This document shows, piece after piece, positions 52,011 to 63,871 of a DNA stretch of 64,000 nucleotides. The notes beneath the pieces were generated by a model, which had not been told where the DNA came from, searched no databases, and saw only the letters and a list, made by a program, of their open reading frames with translations. The translations under genes and the position numbers were made by a program. The DNA comes from Mycobacterium colombiense. Its GTDB lineage: Bacteria > Actinomycetota > Actinomycetes > Mycobacteriales > Mycobacteriaceae. The stretch lies in NCBI RefSeq assembly GCF_003284975.1, contig NZ_QMEU01000012.1, positions 17,414 to 81,413 of the forward strand. The letters run 5' to 3'. How positions within the stretch are numbered: the stretch's first letter is position 1; every line of letters begins with the position of its first letter.

Positions 52011-52552
52011 CGCGAATCGAAAACCTTTCACTCGTCGTGGCCGACTTCCGGACTTCTCTTGTATTCCATGCCTTTTGCGATTCGATACCGGCCGACCGAC
52101 GGCCGCGCATCGATTACCGGAAGCCTGAATCCGAGGCCTCACAACATGTTTGACAAAGGGAAGATTATTTACCGGGCTCCCGCGTGCAAAGTCAGGTCTG
52201 CCTTGCGACCGTCAACTTCGCCCCCCGGGGTCAATTTCATCGGATCATTGCGCCCGCTAAGGACTATAGCCCGGCTTGACGGATCAGAACACCATTTTTA
52301 CGAATCCGTGTCGCTTACTTAATGTTTGGATGACGCGCGGACGAATTGCATCAACGGCCTTCTAAACTGGCTTTAATCTCGGACGCCCCTCCGGGCAACC
52401 ACCTCGGCAGGCGTTCGCGGCCGTGTCGACAGATCAGCGGCGACTCCCGCGCACACAGCATGGTTACTTTAACAAACGATCTCGGCCGCGGGGCGCAAAC
52501 CGCGCCGAGACCGACGTGTTCCGTCAGGACGCCGATGCTGACCGGCGCGGCG
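52011..52552. other. Intergenic region between the two sulfotransferase genes
   Basis: 542 bp with no supported gene and several A/T-rich patches, unlike the surrounding DNA. About 60 bp before each sulfotransferase start are similar (GCAAA, CATG, TCCGG, TGAAAGGT), so the duplication included the leader. The element TTAAAGTAACCATG on the minus strand near 52460 resembles the leader before the GT1 gene at 46861. I see no insertion-sequence ends. Confidence 0.45.
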
Positions 52553-53575
52553 TTAGGCCCACGGTCCCCGGCGCCGATGCAGCATCGCGCCGAGCTCGAG
52601 GATCCGCTTGACGACGAACGGCCTGAACACCCGGCGAACCACGCTGTGCGTTCGGGTATGGAATTCGGTGAAGGCCATGCGGAAATCACGTTCACTGGCC
52701 TGATACGACTCGAAAACCCGGTCCAGTGTCGAGACATGCAGGGGGTCGTCCTGCGCGGCCGCGCGCAACGCTTCATAGACCGCGGAGATCCAGTCCGTGC
52801 CGAAGTGCTCGGCCACCGGGCCGCAGTATCTCTGGCGGCGAAGATCGGGTGTCAGGAACTGCTCGATCGCAGTCTCTTCGACGGTGTCCAGGTCGATTTC
52901 GAGCGTGGTGGCGATCCGTTTCATCTCGCGATGCCAGTCGTCGAGGAGGTTGGCGTAGTCGACGAACACGCGCGGCATCCCGCGGGTGTGCCGTTCGGCC
53001 AGCAGGTTGTACTTGAGCCATAGGGCGCTGGAGAGTTCGGGGGAAGTCTGGACGTACTTCGCCGCCGAGGCCACGACCTCTTGCGGGTGGCGCACCGCGA
53101 TCACCGCGGCGACGTCGAAGCCGACCTGGCGCGCCGCCTCGAACCAGAGTCCGGAGAGCGCCGTGATTCTCGGCTCCTTGATGACCACCAGCGGCGCCGC
53201 GGGCAGCGTGCCCAGATACTCGGCGATTTCGGCGATACAGGCATTCTTTTCCTCGGCGCCGAACGCAGACTCCTCCTGCAGGCGCAGGGTCGGGTCGTAC
53301 CAGTTGCTGGCGTGGCGGCGCAGGATCGTCTCGTTGAGCATGATGGCTGCGCGTGGCTCCCAATAGCCGCGCGGGTTGTTGCCGTCGGCGCCGCACATGC
53401 CGGCCGGCAGCGTGCTTCCGCACAGTGAGAGCACCCGGGTCAACGCCGATGTCCCCGATCGCGCCATGCCCAGCACGAACAGCGCGACGGGGCGGACCGT
53501 GGTGCCCGGGCGGGAGGAACGCGCCGGAAGATCGACGGCGCATTCGGCGGATTGACTCGTCCGGGCAGGCGTCAT
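52553..53575 (-). CDS. PAPS-type sulfotransferase (copy 2)
   Basis: A 340-residue sulfotransferase: VALFVLGMARSGTSALTRVL as the 5'-phosphosulfate loop, YWEPRAAIMLNETILRRHA, VIAVRHPQEVVASAAKYV and VFVDYANLLDDWHREMKRI. It matches copy 1 along its whole length. The ATG at 53575 is preferred (MTPARTSQ aligns with MRLPRTSG); an ATG four codons upstream sits too close to GAAAGGT. The N-terminal 30 residues are more variable than the rest. Two closely related enzymes suggest two sulfation sites or two acceptor sugars. Confidence 0.82.
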   Translation of the reverse strand: MTPARTSQSAECAVDLPARSSRPGTTVRPVALFVLGMARSGTSALTRVLSLCGSTLPAGMCGADGNNPRGYWEPRAAIMLNETILRRHASNWYDPTLRLQEESAFGAEEKNACIAEIAEYLGTLPAAPLVVIKEPRITALSGLWFEAARQVGFDVAAVIAVRHPQEVVASAAKYVQTSPELSSALWLKYNLLAERHTRGMPRVFVDYANLLDDWHREMKRIATTLEIDLDTVEETAIEQFLTPDLRRQRYCGPVAEHFGTDWISAVYEALRAAAQDDPLHVSTLDRVFESYQASERDFRMAFTEFHTRTHSVVRRVFRPFVVKRILELGAMLHRRRGPWA

Positions 53576-53797
53576 CGCGGAACCCATACCTTTCAGTTCG
53601 CGTCTGGCGGGCCCCCGGATCTCGGGTCATTATGCATGACTTTGCAATTTCTCGGGCGGTGTTCAATTACACGTTTCCGGCCACTACGGCGCCGACCCAA
53701 GGTGTTCACGACAACGTCAATTGACGAGGCGGCGTTGATTCCTGCGAGCGTTGTGCACTATTTGCACAACGCTGGAATCACCGGTGCTTTCAGCGAC

Positions 53798-54970
53798 TTA
53801 TTCGGCCGGAACGGCGTCCGCGGCCGGTGGTGCGCCAACCGCCGCGTCACCCCGTCCACGTGTCCGGCGCTTGAAGCGGGATTTGAGGGACAGCGCACGC
53901 TTTTCGACCAAAAACCAGCTGAGCGCGGCCAACGGCAGCGTGGCGACGCCGGCGACCACCGCGAAAACCAGCGGGGGCAGGAAGGCCAGGCCGCAGATGA
54001 CCAGCAGCTGCTGCATGGGCCACGCGTAGATGTACACGCCGTAGGAGAGGTCGGTGCGTAACCGCAAGCGCCTGTTGTGAATCAGCGCGCCCGAGACTAC
54101 GACGGCGTAGGCCAGCGGAAGCGCGGCGAGTACCCGATAGTTGGGCACCAGCACGCCGGTCACCACGACGATGGCGGCGCTCACGGCCACCAGTGACCAT
54201 CGGGCGGGAACGACGTCCCGAAACTCGTGCAGCACCGCGCCCGCCGCGAACACGAGCGCGAAACGCGTAATCATCTGGAAAAGCGTCGGCACCGCCGCAA
54301 CGGGATATGACAGGAGCGCCGCGGCCACCAGGAAGAGTGCGAACACCACCGGCGCGGGCCACCGACGATTGAACAGGCCGGCTACGCCGGCGGCGGCCAC
54401 GGCGATGTAGCACAGCATCTCGAATATGAGGGTCCACAGGACCCCGTCCCACACGCGCGGGAATGGGACATTCTTCGGCGTTCCATCGATGCCGGCGTGG
54501 TAGACGTTCAATACCGCGTTGTTCAGCCAGTAGGTGATCGGTGCGGGTGACAGCAGCAACCTGGCGGCCGAGCCCCCTTGGATCGCGACCCCGATCGGGG
54601 CGATGACGAAGGCCACCACCGCCAGGCAGACCCACAGTCCGGGGAAGATCCGCAGGATCCTGGCGACGAAGTACGCGCGAAGTCGTGGGTTGCGGACCCA
54701 GCTGGAGGTGATGAGGAATCCCGAGACGACGAAAAATCCGTCGACCCACACCTGGGTGAGTAGCTGCTCGACGGGAGGGTGCAACTTGCGGCCGGTCAGC
54801 GGCCACGAATGTTCCAGGATGACGCCCGACGCCATTACCAAGCGCCATGCGTTCAGTGCGTTGTTTCGTGCGTCGAAGACCTGCGCGAGTCTCGGGCTAG
54901 CCACCCGCCGCCGCTTCGGTCGCCTGCTGGCGGCGGTACGAGGGCCGGTAGCTTTCGGGTTCGCGCTCAT
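53798..54970 (-). CDS. atf1: Membrane acyltransferase (acyltransferase family 3), probable GPL O-acetyltransferase
   Basis: A 390-residue integral membrane acyltransferase of the OafA/NodX type. After a basic N-terminus it reads ALNAWRLVMASGVILEHSWPLTG, holding the conserved His of the family, then FFVVSGFLITSSW and FVARILRIFPGLWVCL. About ten hydrophobic segments follow, ending in DLSYGVYIYAWPMQQLL and a charged tail (LKSRFKRRTRGRG). GPL loci contain one such enzyme, Atf1, which acetylates the 6-deoxytalose. I assign the symbol by family and locus, not by measured identity. The ATG is at 54970. Confidence 0.82.
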   Translation of the reverse strand: MSANPKATGPRTAASRRPKRRRVASPRLAQVFDARNNALNAWRLVMASGVILEHSWPLTGRKLHPPVEQLLTQVWVDGFFVVSGFLITSSWVRNPRLRAYFVARILRIFPGLWVCLAVVAFVIAPIGVAIQGGSAARLLLSPAPITYWLNNAVLNVYHAGIDGTPKNVPFPRVWDGVLWTLIFEMLCYIAVAAAGVAGLFNRRWPAPVVFALFLVAAALLSYPVAAVPTLFQMITRFALVFAAGAVLHEFRDVVPARWSLVAVSAAIVVVTGVLVPNYRVLAALPLAYAVVVSGALIHNRRLRLRTDLSYGVYIYAWPMQQLLVICGLAFLPPLVFAVVAGVATLPLAALSWFLVEKRALSLKSRFKRRTRGRGDAAVGAPPAADAVPAE

Positions 54971-55211
54971 CTGGGGATTCCCATTCCGATGCGTTCGACC
55001 AGGCGACCTGAGTTTGCCGCTTTCCTGGCTGCGAATATCGCCGTCCGGCCATCAGCGCGCCCCCAGAGCGCAGATCACTGACCGGCATTCCGGCGACGCC
55101 GCGGAATGCACGGAAATGGACGGGGCAAACACCCGCACAGAGTACAGCGCTCGCAATTCAGCCGTGCGGGTGCGGCCAGACTCTTTCAGCGCCTCTCGGC
55201 GTCGTTGGGCG

Positions 55212-56498
55212 TCAGCCGGCGACGGCACCCGGCTCGGCGAACGGCGCACCGAACTCGGTGACCGGGCGGAAGCCGTGCTTGCGCACCTTCTCCGCGGCGC
55301 GGCGGATCAACGCATAAATCCCGACGAACGCCGCGTGATCGGTCATCACCAGAGGTGTCAGCAGCCGGTTGTGCACCAGCGAGAACGCCACCCCTGAGGC
55401 GGGGTCGGCCCATCCGAGCGAACCACCCATGCCGACGTGACCGAAGCCGGGCATCACACTGCCGATCGGCAGGCTGTGATATCCCAGATGGAAAGCCAAC
55501 GGCACGTAGAGGTTTCGGTCCGGCCGTAGGCTCCGCTCGCCAGTCAGGCCCGCGACCAGCTGACGGGAGAGCAAGCGGATGCCGTCCACCTCGCCGCCGT
55601 TGGCGATGGCGCCATACATTCGGGCCAGCCCGCGCGCCGTGGCTACGCCGTTGGCCGCCGGGATCTCGGCGTCCAGCAACGGGGTGTCACCTTGAACCGC
55701 GGCGATCAGACCCTTGAAGTACATCGACCGGTACGCCCCGGACATCTCGTTGGCCACCTTGCGCGTCACGTAGCTGACGACGGGGTTCCCGATCACGTTT
55801 TGCGGGCAGATGATCTCGGCGACCCGCGTCGGCGCCTGGGCCGGCGGGCGGCCGAGGTGCAACCCGTCGGTGCCCAACGGCTCGGCGAGCTCCTCGCGGA
55901 TCAGCGTGGCCATGCCCTTGCCGGTCACGGCCCGGCCCAGGCCGGACATCAGCCAGCCGAAGGTCAGCGCGTGATACGCCGATTTGCCCAGCAGCCGTCC
56001 GGGCGCCGCCGCGGCCAGCTTCTCCTCCATCACGACGTGATCGAGCAGTTCTTCCTTGGTGGCGCCGCGCAGGCCGGACAGGCCGGCCTGGTGTCGCATC
56101 ACCTGGCGCACGGTCATGTCGGCCTTGCCGTTGGCCGCGAACTGGGGCCAGTACTCGGCAACGGGTGCGTCGTAGTCGATCAACCCCCGGTCGGCGAGCC
56201 GGTGGATGACGGTGGCGGCCATCCCCTTGGTAGCCGAGAAAACCATCGGGGCGGTGTTCTCCGTCCACGGCCGCTGCCCGGCCCGGTCGGCCCACCCGGT
56301 CCAGACGTCCACGACGGGCTGGCCGTCGACATAGACGGCCAGCGCCCCGCCACCGAACCGGCGCGCGGGGAACATGCTGGCGAAACTACGAACGACGCAA
56401 CCGAAGTGTGAGTCCGCCGCGCCGGACACACGATGACCTGCGTCAAGGTCATCATGGACACGGACCGCGCGGCGATCGACTCGGGTATCCACCGTCAC
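55212..56498 (-). CDS. lipL: Beta-lactamase-family esterase LipL
   Basis: A 428-residue serine hydrolase of the class C beta-lactamase/esterase family: FGGGALAVYVDGQPVVDVWTG, the catalytic SxxK in MVFSATKGMAATVI, a mid-protein YHALTFGWLMSGL and a late HVGMGGSLGWADP corresponding to the third motif. Length and position beside meaB, mutB and mutA match M. tuberculosis LipL (Rv1497). The GTG at 56498 is chosen because the family N-terminus starts TVDTRVDRRAVRVHDDLD; the frame opens at 56525. It marks the edge where the conserved chromosome meets the GPL genes. Confidence 0.87.
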   Translation of the reverse strand: MTVDTRVDRRAVRVHDDLDAGHRVSGAADSHFGCVVRSFASMFPARRFGGGALAVYVDGQPVVDVWTGWADRAGQRPWTENTAPMVFSATKGMAATVIHRLADRGLIDYDAPVAEYWPQFAANGKADMTVRQVMRHQAGLSGLRGATKEELLDHVVMEEKLAAAAPGRLLGKSAYHALTFGWLMSGLGRAVTGKGMATLIREELAEPLGTDGLHLGRPPAQAPTRVAEIICPQNVIGNPVVSYVTRKVANEMSGAYRSMYFKGLIAAVQGDTPLLDAEIPAANGVATARGLARMYGAIANGGEVDGIRLLSRQLVAGLTGERSLRPDRNLYVPLAFHLGYHSLPIGSVMPGFGHVGMGGSLGWADPASGVAFSLVHNRLLTPLVMTDHAAFVGIYALIRRAAEKVRKHGFRPVTEFGAPFAEPGAVAG

Positions 56499-56561
56499 AA
56501 CTTTGAATTTACTTCCATTACACAACCGGTAGGAGCGAAATCTGGATTATTTACCTATCCG

Positions 56562-57542
56562 TTAGCCCGACGCGGCCGTCAATATTTGCTGGGCCGCCAG
56601 CGCGGGAGTCAGCTCCCCCGCCTTGACCTTTCGCTCCACGTCGGCGCGGATCTTGCGCACCGCCGGGCTGGACAACAACCGGTCCAGCACCGTGTCGCGC
56701 ACCATCTGCCAGGTCCAGTCGACCAGCTGCTCCCGGCGGCGCGCCTCGAACTCCCCCGCCTCGCTGAGCACCTGGCGATGCCGTTCGATGGTGTCCCACA
56801 GTTCCTCGAGGCCGGTCCCCTCGGCCGCGCTCATCGTGAGAACGGGCGGCCGCCAGAGCGTTTCACGCGGGTGGATCAGCCTGATCGCCCCGGACAGCTC
56901 GCGCGCCGCCGACCGGGCCTCGGCGAGATGATCGCCGTCGGCCTTGTTCACCACGACGATGTCGGCCAGCTCCAGCACACCCTTCTTGATGCCCTGCAGC
57001 TGGTCGCCCCCGCGCGCCAGGGTCAGCAGCACGAAGGTGTCGACCATGTTGGCCACCGTCACCTCGGACTGGCCGACCCCGACGGTCTCGATCAGGATGA
57101 CGTCGTAGCCGGCGGCCTCGAGCAGCACCGCCGTTTCGCGGGTGGCCTTGGCCACCCCACCCAGGGTGCCCGAGGTGGGCGAGGGCCGAATGTATGCATC
57201 CGGATGCATTGCCAGGCGCGCCATCCGGGTCTTGTCGCCCAGGATCGAGCCGCCGGTCCGCGTCGATGACGGGTCGACCGCCAGCACCGCCACGCGGTGG
57301 CCCAGCTCGATCAGGTGCATGCCGAGCGCCTCGATGCTGGTGGACTTGCCCACCCCGGGGATCCCGGTGATGCCGACGCGATAGGCGTTGCCCGAGTCCG
57401 GCGTCAGCTCCAGCAGCAGCTGCTGCGCCTTTTCGCGGTGGTCGGCGCGGGTGGACTCCAGCAGCGTGATGGCCCGCGGCAACGCCGCGCGGTCGCCGTT
57501 GCGGACCGCCTCGGCCAGCTGCTTCACCGTCCGCCCGCTCAT
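56562..57542 (-). CDS. meaB: Methylmalonyl-CoA mutase-associated GTPase MeaB
   Basis: A 326-residue G3E-family GTPase: GITGIPGVGKST is the P-loop, DPSSTRTGGSILGDKTRM the switch region, ETVGVGQSE follows, and NKADGD gives guanine specificity. MeaB gates delivery and protects adenosylcobalamin in methylmalonyl-CoA mutase. It lies 79 bp downstream of mutB. In M. tuberculosis the mazE4/mazF4 toxin-antitoxin pair sits between these two genes; it is absent here. The ATG start gives MSGRTVKQLAEAV. Confidence 0.93.
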   Translation of the reverse strand: MSGRTVKQLAEAVRNGDRAALPRAITLLESTRADHREKAQQLLLELTPDSGNAYRVGITGIPGVGKSTSIEALGMHLIELGHRVAVLAVDPSSTRTGGSILGDKTRMARLAMHPDAYIRPSPTSGTLGGVAKATRETAVLLEAAGYDVILIETVGVGQSEVTVANMVDTFVLLTLARGGDQLQGIKKGVLELADIVVVNKADGDHLAEARSAARELSGAIRLIHPRETLWRPPVLTMSAAEGTGLEELWDTIERHRQVLSEAGEFEARRREQLVDWTWQMVRDTVLDRLLSSPAVRKIRADVERKVKAGELTPALAAQQILTAASG

Positions 57543-57555
57543 TGGCCCGCCGCCT

Positions 57556-57601
57556 GTAACGCCATGGCGAAAATCGGTGCCATTCTTCGCCGTAGCGTTA
57601 C
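57556..57601. repeat. Long inverted repeat between mutB and meaB
   Basis: GTAACGCCATGGCGAA (57556-57571) and TTCGCCGTAGCGTTAC (57586-57601) pair at 14 of 16 positions with a 14-base loop. There is no T-run, so it is not a classical terminator. It may be an RNA structure affecting expression of meaB relative to mutB. Confidence 0.6.
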
Positions 57602-57621
57602 GTGCGCAGCAGGAATTGCGG

Positions 57622-59886
<2,265 letters not shown>

Positions 59887-59891
59887 CGTAA

Positions 59892-61769
59892 CTACGCCCC
59901 CAACCTTGTGAGCAGATCCGACAGAGTTTGCACCGCATTGATTTTCGCGGTCAGGAATTGGTCCGGTTGGTGCTCGGCGTCGGCCACGGCCTTATCGGGT
60001 CCGGCCAGATAGACGCACGCAATGCCGGCGTCCCGCGCCGCCCGCACGACACCCGAGGCCTCGGCCTGGTAGCGCTTGTCGGTGCCGCAGATGACCGCCA
60101 CCGTCGGTGACCCGGCATCGCTCACCGCCGAGCCGACACCGTCGGCGTCGACCGTTCCCGGGTTGATCGCCTCGATACCGCCGGAAGCCAGCAGGTTCGA
60201 GGCGAACGTAGCGCGGATGTTGTTCTCGGCCAGCGGACCCAGCGGCAGCAACAGCACCTGCGGGCGCGATCCGGTGCGGGCCAGGTACGCGTCGGAGCGA
60301 TCCCGCAACGCCTCGAACTCCGCGGCGTACCGCACCAGCTTCCCGGCGGCCAGCGGCGAATACGTCGAATCGCTTTGCGGCAGAGGCGGTTCGGTGAGGT
60401 TTGGGAATTCGTTGACACCGGTGATCGCGGTCCGGCGGTGCGCGATGTCGTCGCTGCGGCGGGCGGCGACCTCGGCGATCTGACCGGCGATGAAGTCGCG
60501 GGCTTGCGTGAATCCGCCGTGGGCCTCGATGGCCTGGAAATGCTCCCAGGCCTGCTCGGCCAGGCGCCGGGTGAGGTCCTCGACGAACCAGGAGCCGCCC
60601 GCCGGGTCCAGCACGCGGCCCACGTGCGACTCTTCGAGCAGCAGCAGCTGCGTGTTGCGCGCGATGCGGCGGGCGAAACTCGTTGCTACGTCGGGGAATC
60701 CGCCGTCGATGGCCACGTCGAACGGGAACACCAGCAGGGAGTCGGCGCCACCGACGCCGGCCCCGAAGGCGGCCAGGGTGCAGCGCAGCATGTTCACCCA
60801 CGGGTCGCGCTGGGTCATCATCGGCAGCGACGTCTCGGCGTGGACGACGGCCGCGCCGGCATCCGGCTCGCCGACGACTTCGGCGACCCGCGCCCACAGG
60901 TTGCGCGCGGCGCGGAACTTGGCGATCGTGATGAATTGGTCGTCGTCGGCGGCGAATCGGAAGCTGATCTGCCGCAACGCCTGGCCGATCGACAGCCCCG
61001 ATTCGGTAAGCACCCGCAGGTAACTCACCGCGGCCGCCACACTCGCGGCGACCTCCCACGTCGCGTTCGCGCCGAGGTTGTGGAAGGCGGGCCCGTCGAC
61101 GGTGATCGCGCGCACCCCGGTGTGATCGGCGGCCCGCTTGGCCACCGCGACCACGTCCTCGATCTTCGGCGCGGGCCGCTCGCTGAGCGCCGCGCTCAGT
61201 GGGTCACCGCCCAGGTCGATCGACAGGGTGGCGCGCTGGTCGGGTTCGACCGCGTGCGCCAGCGCCAGCGCCACGTCGCCGGCCGCCGCGTAGTCGGCGC
61301 CGGCTTCGAGGATCAGCGGCGCCATGCTCAGGTAGACGCCTTCGAGCGCCTCGCCCAGCTGGTCGGGCGCCACGCCCGACTCCCCGATCCGCAGCACCAC
61401 GGCGCCGGCCCCGTTGCCGAGCGCGTCGAGCACCGCGGAGTTGACGTCCTGTGCCGCCACACCGGGCACCGGCGTCGCGGGGAACGCCTCGGCGACCTTC
61501 CAGCCGGACTTGACATCGCGCAGCGCGTCGCCGCCCCGCACAAAGGGCCACTCGCCCGGCAGCGGCGGTTCTGGCAATTCGTCGAGCGCGGTGTAGAGCG
61601 CGCGGATCGCGATCCCGTCATACGTCGGCGTTTCCAGCAGCCGCTCGGGCGCGTCGCCCAACTGCTGGGGGTCCTTCCGGGTGCTTTTCGCCAGCACACC
61701 GGCGACCGCACTGCGCCAACGCCCGCGAACCTGTTCTAGCTCGCCGAGCTCGGGTACATCAATGGACAC
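59892..61769 (-). CDS. mutA: Methylmalonyl-CoA mutase small subunit
   Basis: A 625-residue non-catalytic subunit. It shares the barrel layout with MutB ([53 protein letters not shown]), but the C-terminal domain lacks the DxHxxG cobalamin motif, as expected for this subunit. The GTG at 61769 ([11 protein letters not shown]) follows GGGAGC; the long upstream open frame overlaps the divergent gene and is not coding. It heads the mutA-mutB-meaB-lipL series. Confidence 0.93.
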   Translation of the reverse strand: MSIDVPELGELEQVRGRWRSAVAGVLAKSTRKDPQQLGDAPERLLETPTYDGIAIRALYTALDELPEPPLPGEWPFVRGGDALRDVKSGWKVAEAFPATPVPGVAAQDVNSAVLDALGNGAGAVVLRIGESGVAPDQLGEALEGVYLSMAPLILEAGADYAAAGDVALALAHAVEPDQRATLSIDLGGDPLSAALSERPAPKIEDVVAVAKRAADHTGVRAITVDGPAFHNLGANATWEVAASVAAAVSYLRVLTESGLSIGQALRQISFRFAADDDQFITIAKFRAARNLWARVAEVVGEPDAGAAVVHAETSLPMMTQRDPWVNMLRCTLAAFGAGVGGADSLLVFPFDVAIDGGFPDVATSFARRIARNTQLLLLEESHVGRVLDPAGGSWFVEDLTRRLAEQAWEHFQAIEAHGGFTQARDFIAGQIAEVAARRSDDIAHRRTAITGVNEFPNLTEPPLPQSDSTYSPLAAGKLVRYAAEFEALRDRSDAYLARTGSRPQVLLLPLGPLAENNIRATFASNLLASGGIEAINPGTVDADGVGSAVSDAGSPTVAVICGTDKRYQAEASGVVRAARDAGIACVYLAGPDKAVADAEHQPDQFLTAKINAVQTLSDLLTRLGA

Positions 61770-61935
61770 CGATTGCTCCCTTTTCCCAGCATTTGGGCTA
61801 CAACTCTGGGGATACCACTTAGCTACTGAGGCTAATTGATGACCGCTCGTCGCTAAAAACCGCCAGGTGCGGCGGGCGGTCACGATTGCCGATGAAACAC
61901 CAGCGTCGGGCAACGCCTTATTCACCCGCGCCCCG

Positions 61936-61941
61936 TACCCT
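61936..61941 (+). promoter_or_regulatory. -10 element of a probable leaderless promoter
   Basis: TACCCT fits the mycobacterial -10 pattern (TAnnnT) and ends eight bases before the GTG of the membrane-protein gene at 61950. The transcript would then begin at or next to the start codon, and no ribosome-binding site is visible there. Confidence 0.5.
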
Positions 61942-61949
61942 AGGAAGCC

Positions 61950-62717
61950 GTGACGGGTTCCGCCACCAGCAAAATCACCGAAACGCTGCGCGATCTCGGC
62001 TGCGCCGTCGGCGTCACCGCGCGCAGCGTGTCCCGGTCGCGGATCGCCTGGACAGTGGTGGGCATCACAGCGCTGGTGGTGCTGGCGTCGTGGCTCCCGC
62101 TGCCCTCGCCGGTGCAGATGCGCGACTGGGCGCAGGCAAGCGGACCGTGGTTCCCCCTGGCGTTCTTGGTCGCCCACATCGTCGCGACGGTGGTGCCCGT
62201 TCCGCGCACCGCGTTCACCCTGGCCGCCGGACTGTTATTCGGGCCGCTGCTCGGCGTCGCCATCGCGGTGGTCGCCAGCACCGCGAGCGCGATGATCGCG
62301 CTACTGCTGGTGCGCGCGGCTGGATGGCGGCTGAACCGGCTGGCGCGTTACCGATCTATCGAAACGGTGGAAGAGCGCCTGCGGCAACGGGGCTGGCTGG
62401 CCATCTTGTCGTTGCGGCTGATCCCCGCGGTGCCGTTCTCGGCGCTCAACTACGCCGCGGGCGCGTCGAGCGTGCGGGTGCTGCCCTACGCGGTGGCGAC
62501 CCTGGCCGGGTTGCTGCCCGGCACCACCGCCGTGGTCGTCTTGGGCGATGCGCTCGCCGGTCACATCAGCGCGCTGCTGTATCTGGTGTCGGCGATCACC
62601 AGCGCGCTGGGACTGGCCGGGTTGATCGTCGAGATCCGCCACTTCCGTCGGCACCACCGCCGTGCGCACCGTCCGCTCGACGATGAAGCCTCCCCCGAGC
62701 CGGCCGCCATCAGCTGA
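61950..62717 (+). CDS. TVP38/DedA-type (VTT domain) membrane protein
   Basis: A 255-residue inner-membrane protein with the VTT/SNARE-associated domain: VPVPRTAFTLAAGLLFGPLLGVAIA, LSLRLIPAVPFSALNYAAGASSV and LPGTTAVVVLGDALAGH. Five to six hydrophobic segments are visible. It is divergent from mutA, as Rv1491c is in M. tuberculosis, and similar in length. The family is linked to lipid scrambling or transport in membranes; the precise role is not known. The start is a GTG, probably on a leaderless transcript. Confidence 0.88.
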   Translation: MTGSATSKITETLRDLGCAVGVTARSVSRSRIAWTVVGITALVVLASWLPLPSPVQMRDWAQASGPWFPLAFLVAHIVATVVPVPRTAFTLAAGLLFGPLLGVAIAVVASTASAMIALLLVRAAGWRLNRLARYRSIETVEERLRQRGWLAILSLRLIPAVPFSALNYAAGASSVRVLPYAVATLAGLLPGTTAVVVLGDALAGHISALLYLVSAITSALGLAGLIVEIRHFRRHHRRAHRPLDDEASPEPAAIS

Positions 62718-62770
62718 TCACCAACTTCGGTAAGACCGCCGCGCGGCGCGGCAAAGATCGATCTAATGGA

Positions 62771-63760
62771 GTGGTGTACGCGATGGAGGTCGCGAGCTGG
62801 GGGACGCCATACTCGCCGGCTCGTACCGTCGCGTTGCCCCTGAGCGCCGTGGTGTTGGCGGTACTCGCCATGCTGGGGTTCCTACCCGGTCCCGGCGAGC
62901 TGCGTAGCAAGCCGAAGAGGAGCCTGCGGGCCAGCTTGCACGTGCAACCCCGCCGCGCCAGGATCCATACCTCATTGCTCACCCTCGCGGCGGTGTGCAG
63001 CGTCACCGCCCTGGTGACGGCCGTCTGCCTGTACCCCAGGGCCACCACGCCGGCGCAGCAGCCGGCGCCGTCACCGCCGCCCGTGCTGGCACCGATCGAT
63101 CTGCCCGGCGCCAGTGCGGTGGGCCCCGGGGCGGGAATTTACGTGGCCTACGCCGACGGCTCGGGCGGAATGGGTTGCACCGCAGGCTTTCTGGTGCACA
63201 CCGGCGGCGGCGCGGCTGGGATTCTGACCGCCGGGCATTGCAACCGTCCCGGGCAACCCAGCAGGGTGACGATGAACCTGGGCGGCGTCCTGCCCTACGC
63301 GACGGTGGGCACGTTCCGCGAGACGGTCAACGAGGGAGTGCACAACGAGCAGCACGACATCGGGCTGATCGCGCTGGACGGCGACAACATTCCCCAGTCC
63401 TCGGCGATCGCCTCGTCGTTGGCGGTCACCGGTGTGGCCACCAACCTGCAGATCGGCCAGCAGTTGTGCAAGTTCGGCATGGGCTCCGGGGCCGACGCGT
63501 GCGGGCAGATCGTGGAGATCACCGGCAGCAAGGTCGTATTCCTGGCGAGCGGTCAGTGCGGCGATTCGGGCGGCCCGGTGTATCACTACGAAACCGACGG
63601 CACCGTCAGCGCCGTCGGCATCCTCATCCGCGGCGGCGACCCCTACATCCCTAAAGCCGGGTGCGCGGCCCGGGCCAAGTTCTCCGTCGCCGAATTGGTG
63701 CGGCCCTGGCTGGCCAGGTGGCATCTGACGGCGGTGACGGCACCGGCTTCCCCGCGCTGA
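62771..63760 (+). CDS. Membrane-anchored trypsin-like serine protease
   Basis: A 329-residue protein with a chymotrypsin-fold protease domain. The triad is visible: His in GILTAGHCN, Asp in EQHDIGLIAL and Ser in GQCGDSGGPVY. Two hydrophobic segments lie in the N-terminal 90 residues (VALPLSAVVLAVLAMLGFLPG and SLLTLAAVCSVTALVTAVCLY), followed by a Pro-rich linker, so the protease is likely held outside the membrane. Cysteines flanking the His and Ser sites could form disulfides. The start may be the GTG at 62771 or the ATG at 62783. No specific substrate or partner is suggested by its neighbours. Confidence 0.82.
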   Translation: MVYAMEVASWGTPYSPARTVALPLSAVVLAVLAMLGFLPGPGELRSKPKRSLRASLHVQPRRARIHTSLLTLAAVCSVTALVTAVCLYPRATTPAQQPAPSPPPVLAPIDLPGASAVGPGAGIYVAYADGSGGMGCTAGFLVHTGGGAAGILTAGHCNRPGQPSRVTMNLGGVLPYATVGTFRETVNEGVHNEQHDIGLIALDGDNIPQSSAIASSLAVTGVATNLQIGQQLCKFGMGSGADACGQIVEITGSKVVFLASGQCGDSGGPVYHYETDGTVSAVGILIRGGDPYIPKAGCAARAKFSVAELVRPWLARWHLTAVTAPASPR

Positions 63761-63787
63761 CGAGTCTCGCTGAGCGGCTCCTGCCAT

Positions 63788-63820
63788 CTTCAGGTCGGCT
63801 TCAGGCTGGCTTCCTACCGT
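63788..63820 (+). promoter_or_regulatory. Direct-repeat activator site with -10 element
   Basis: CTTCAG (63788), CTTCAG (63799) and CTTCCT (63810) are spaced exactly 11 bp apart, the arrangement bound by OmpR/PhoB-type response regulators. A -10-like TACCGT (63815-63820) follows, so the repeats take the place of the -35 region. It should drive the gene at 63933. Confidence 0.5.
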
Positions 63821-63871
63821 CGCGGCATCGCCTCCGAAGCGGCGACGCCTAGGGCGCGGTGACCGGTAAAT

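Noticed and set aside
52011..52552. Possible insertion-sequence remnant between the sulfotransferases
   Set aside because: I found no terminal inverted repeats, target duplication or transposase motif; only A/T-rich DNA and a duplicated leader.
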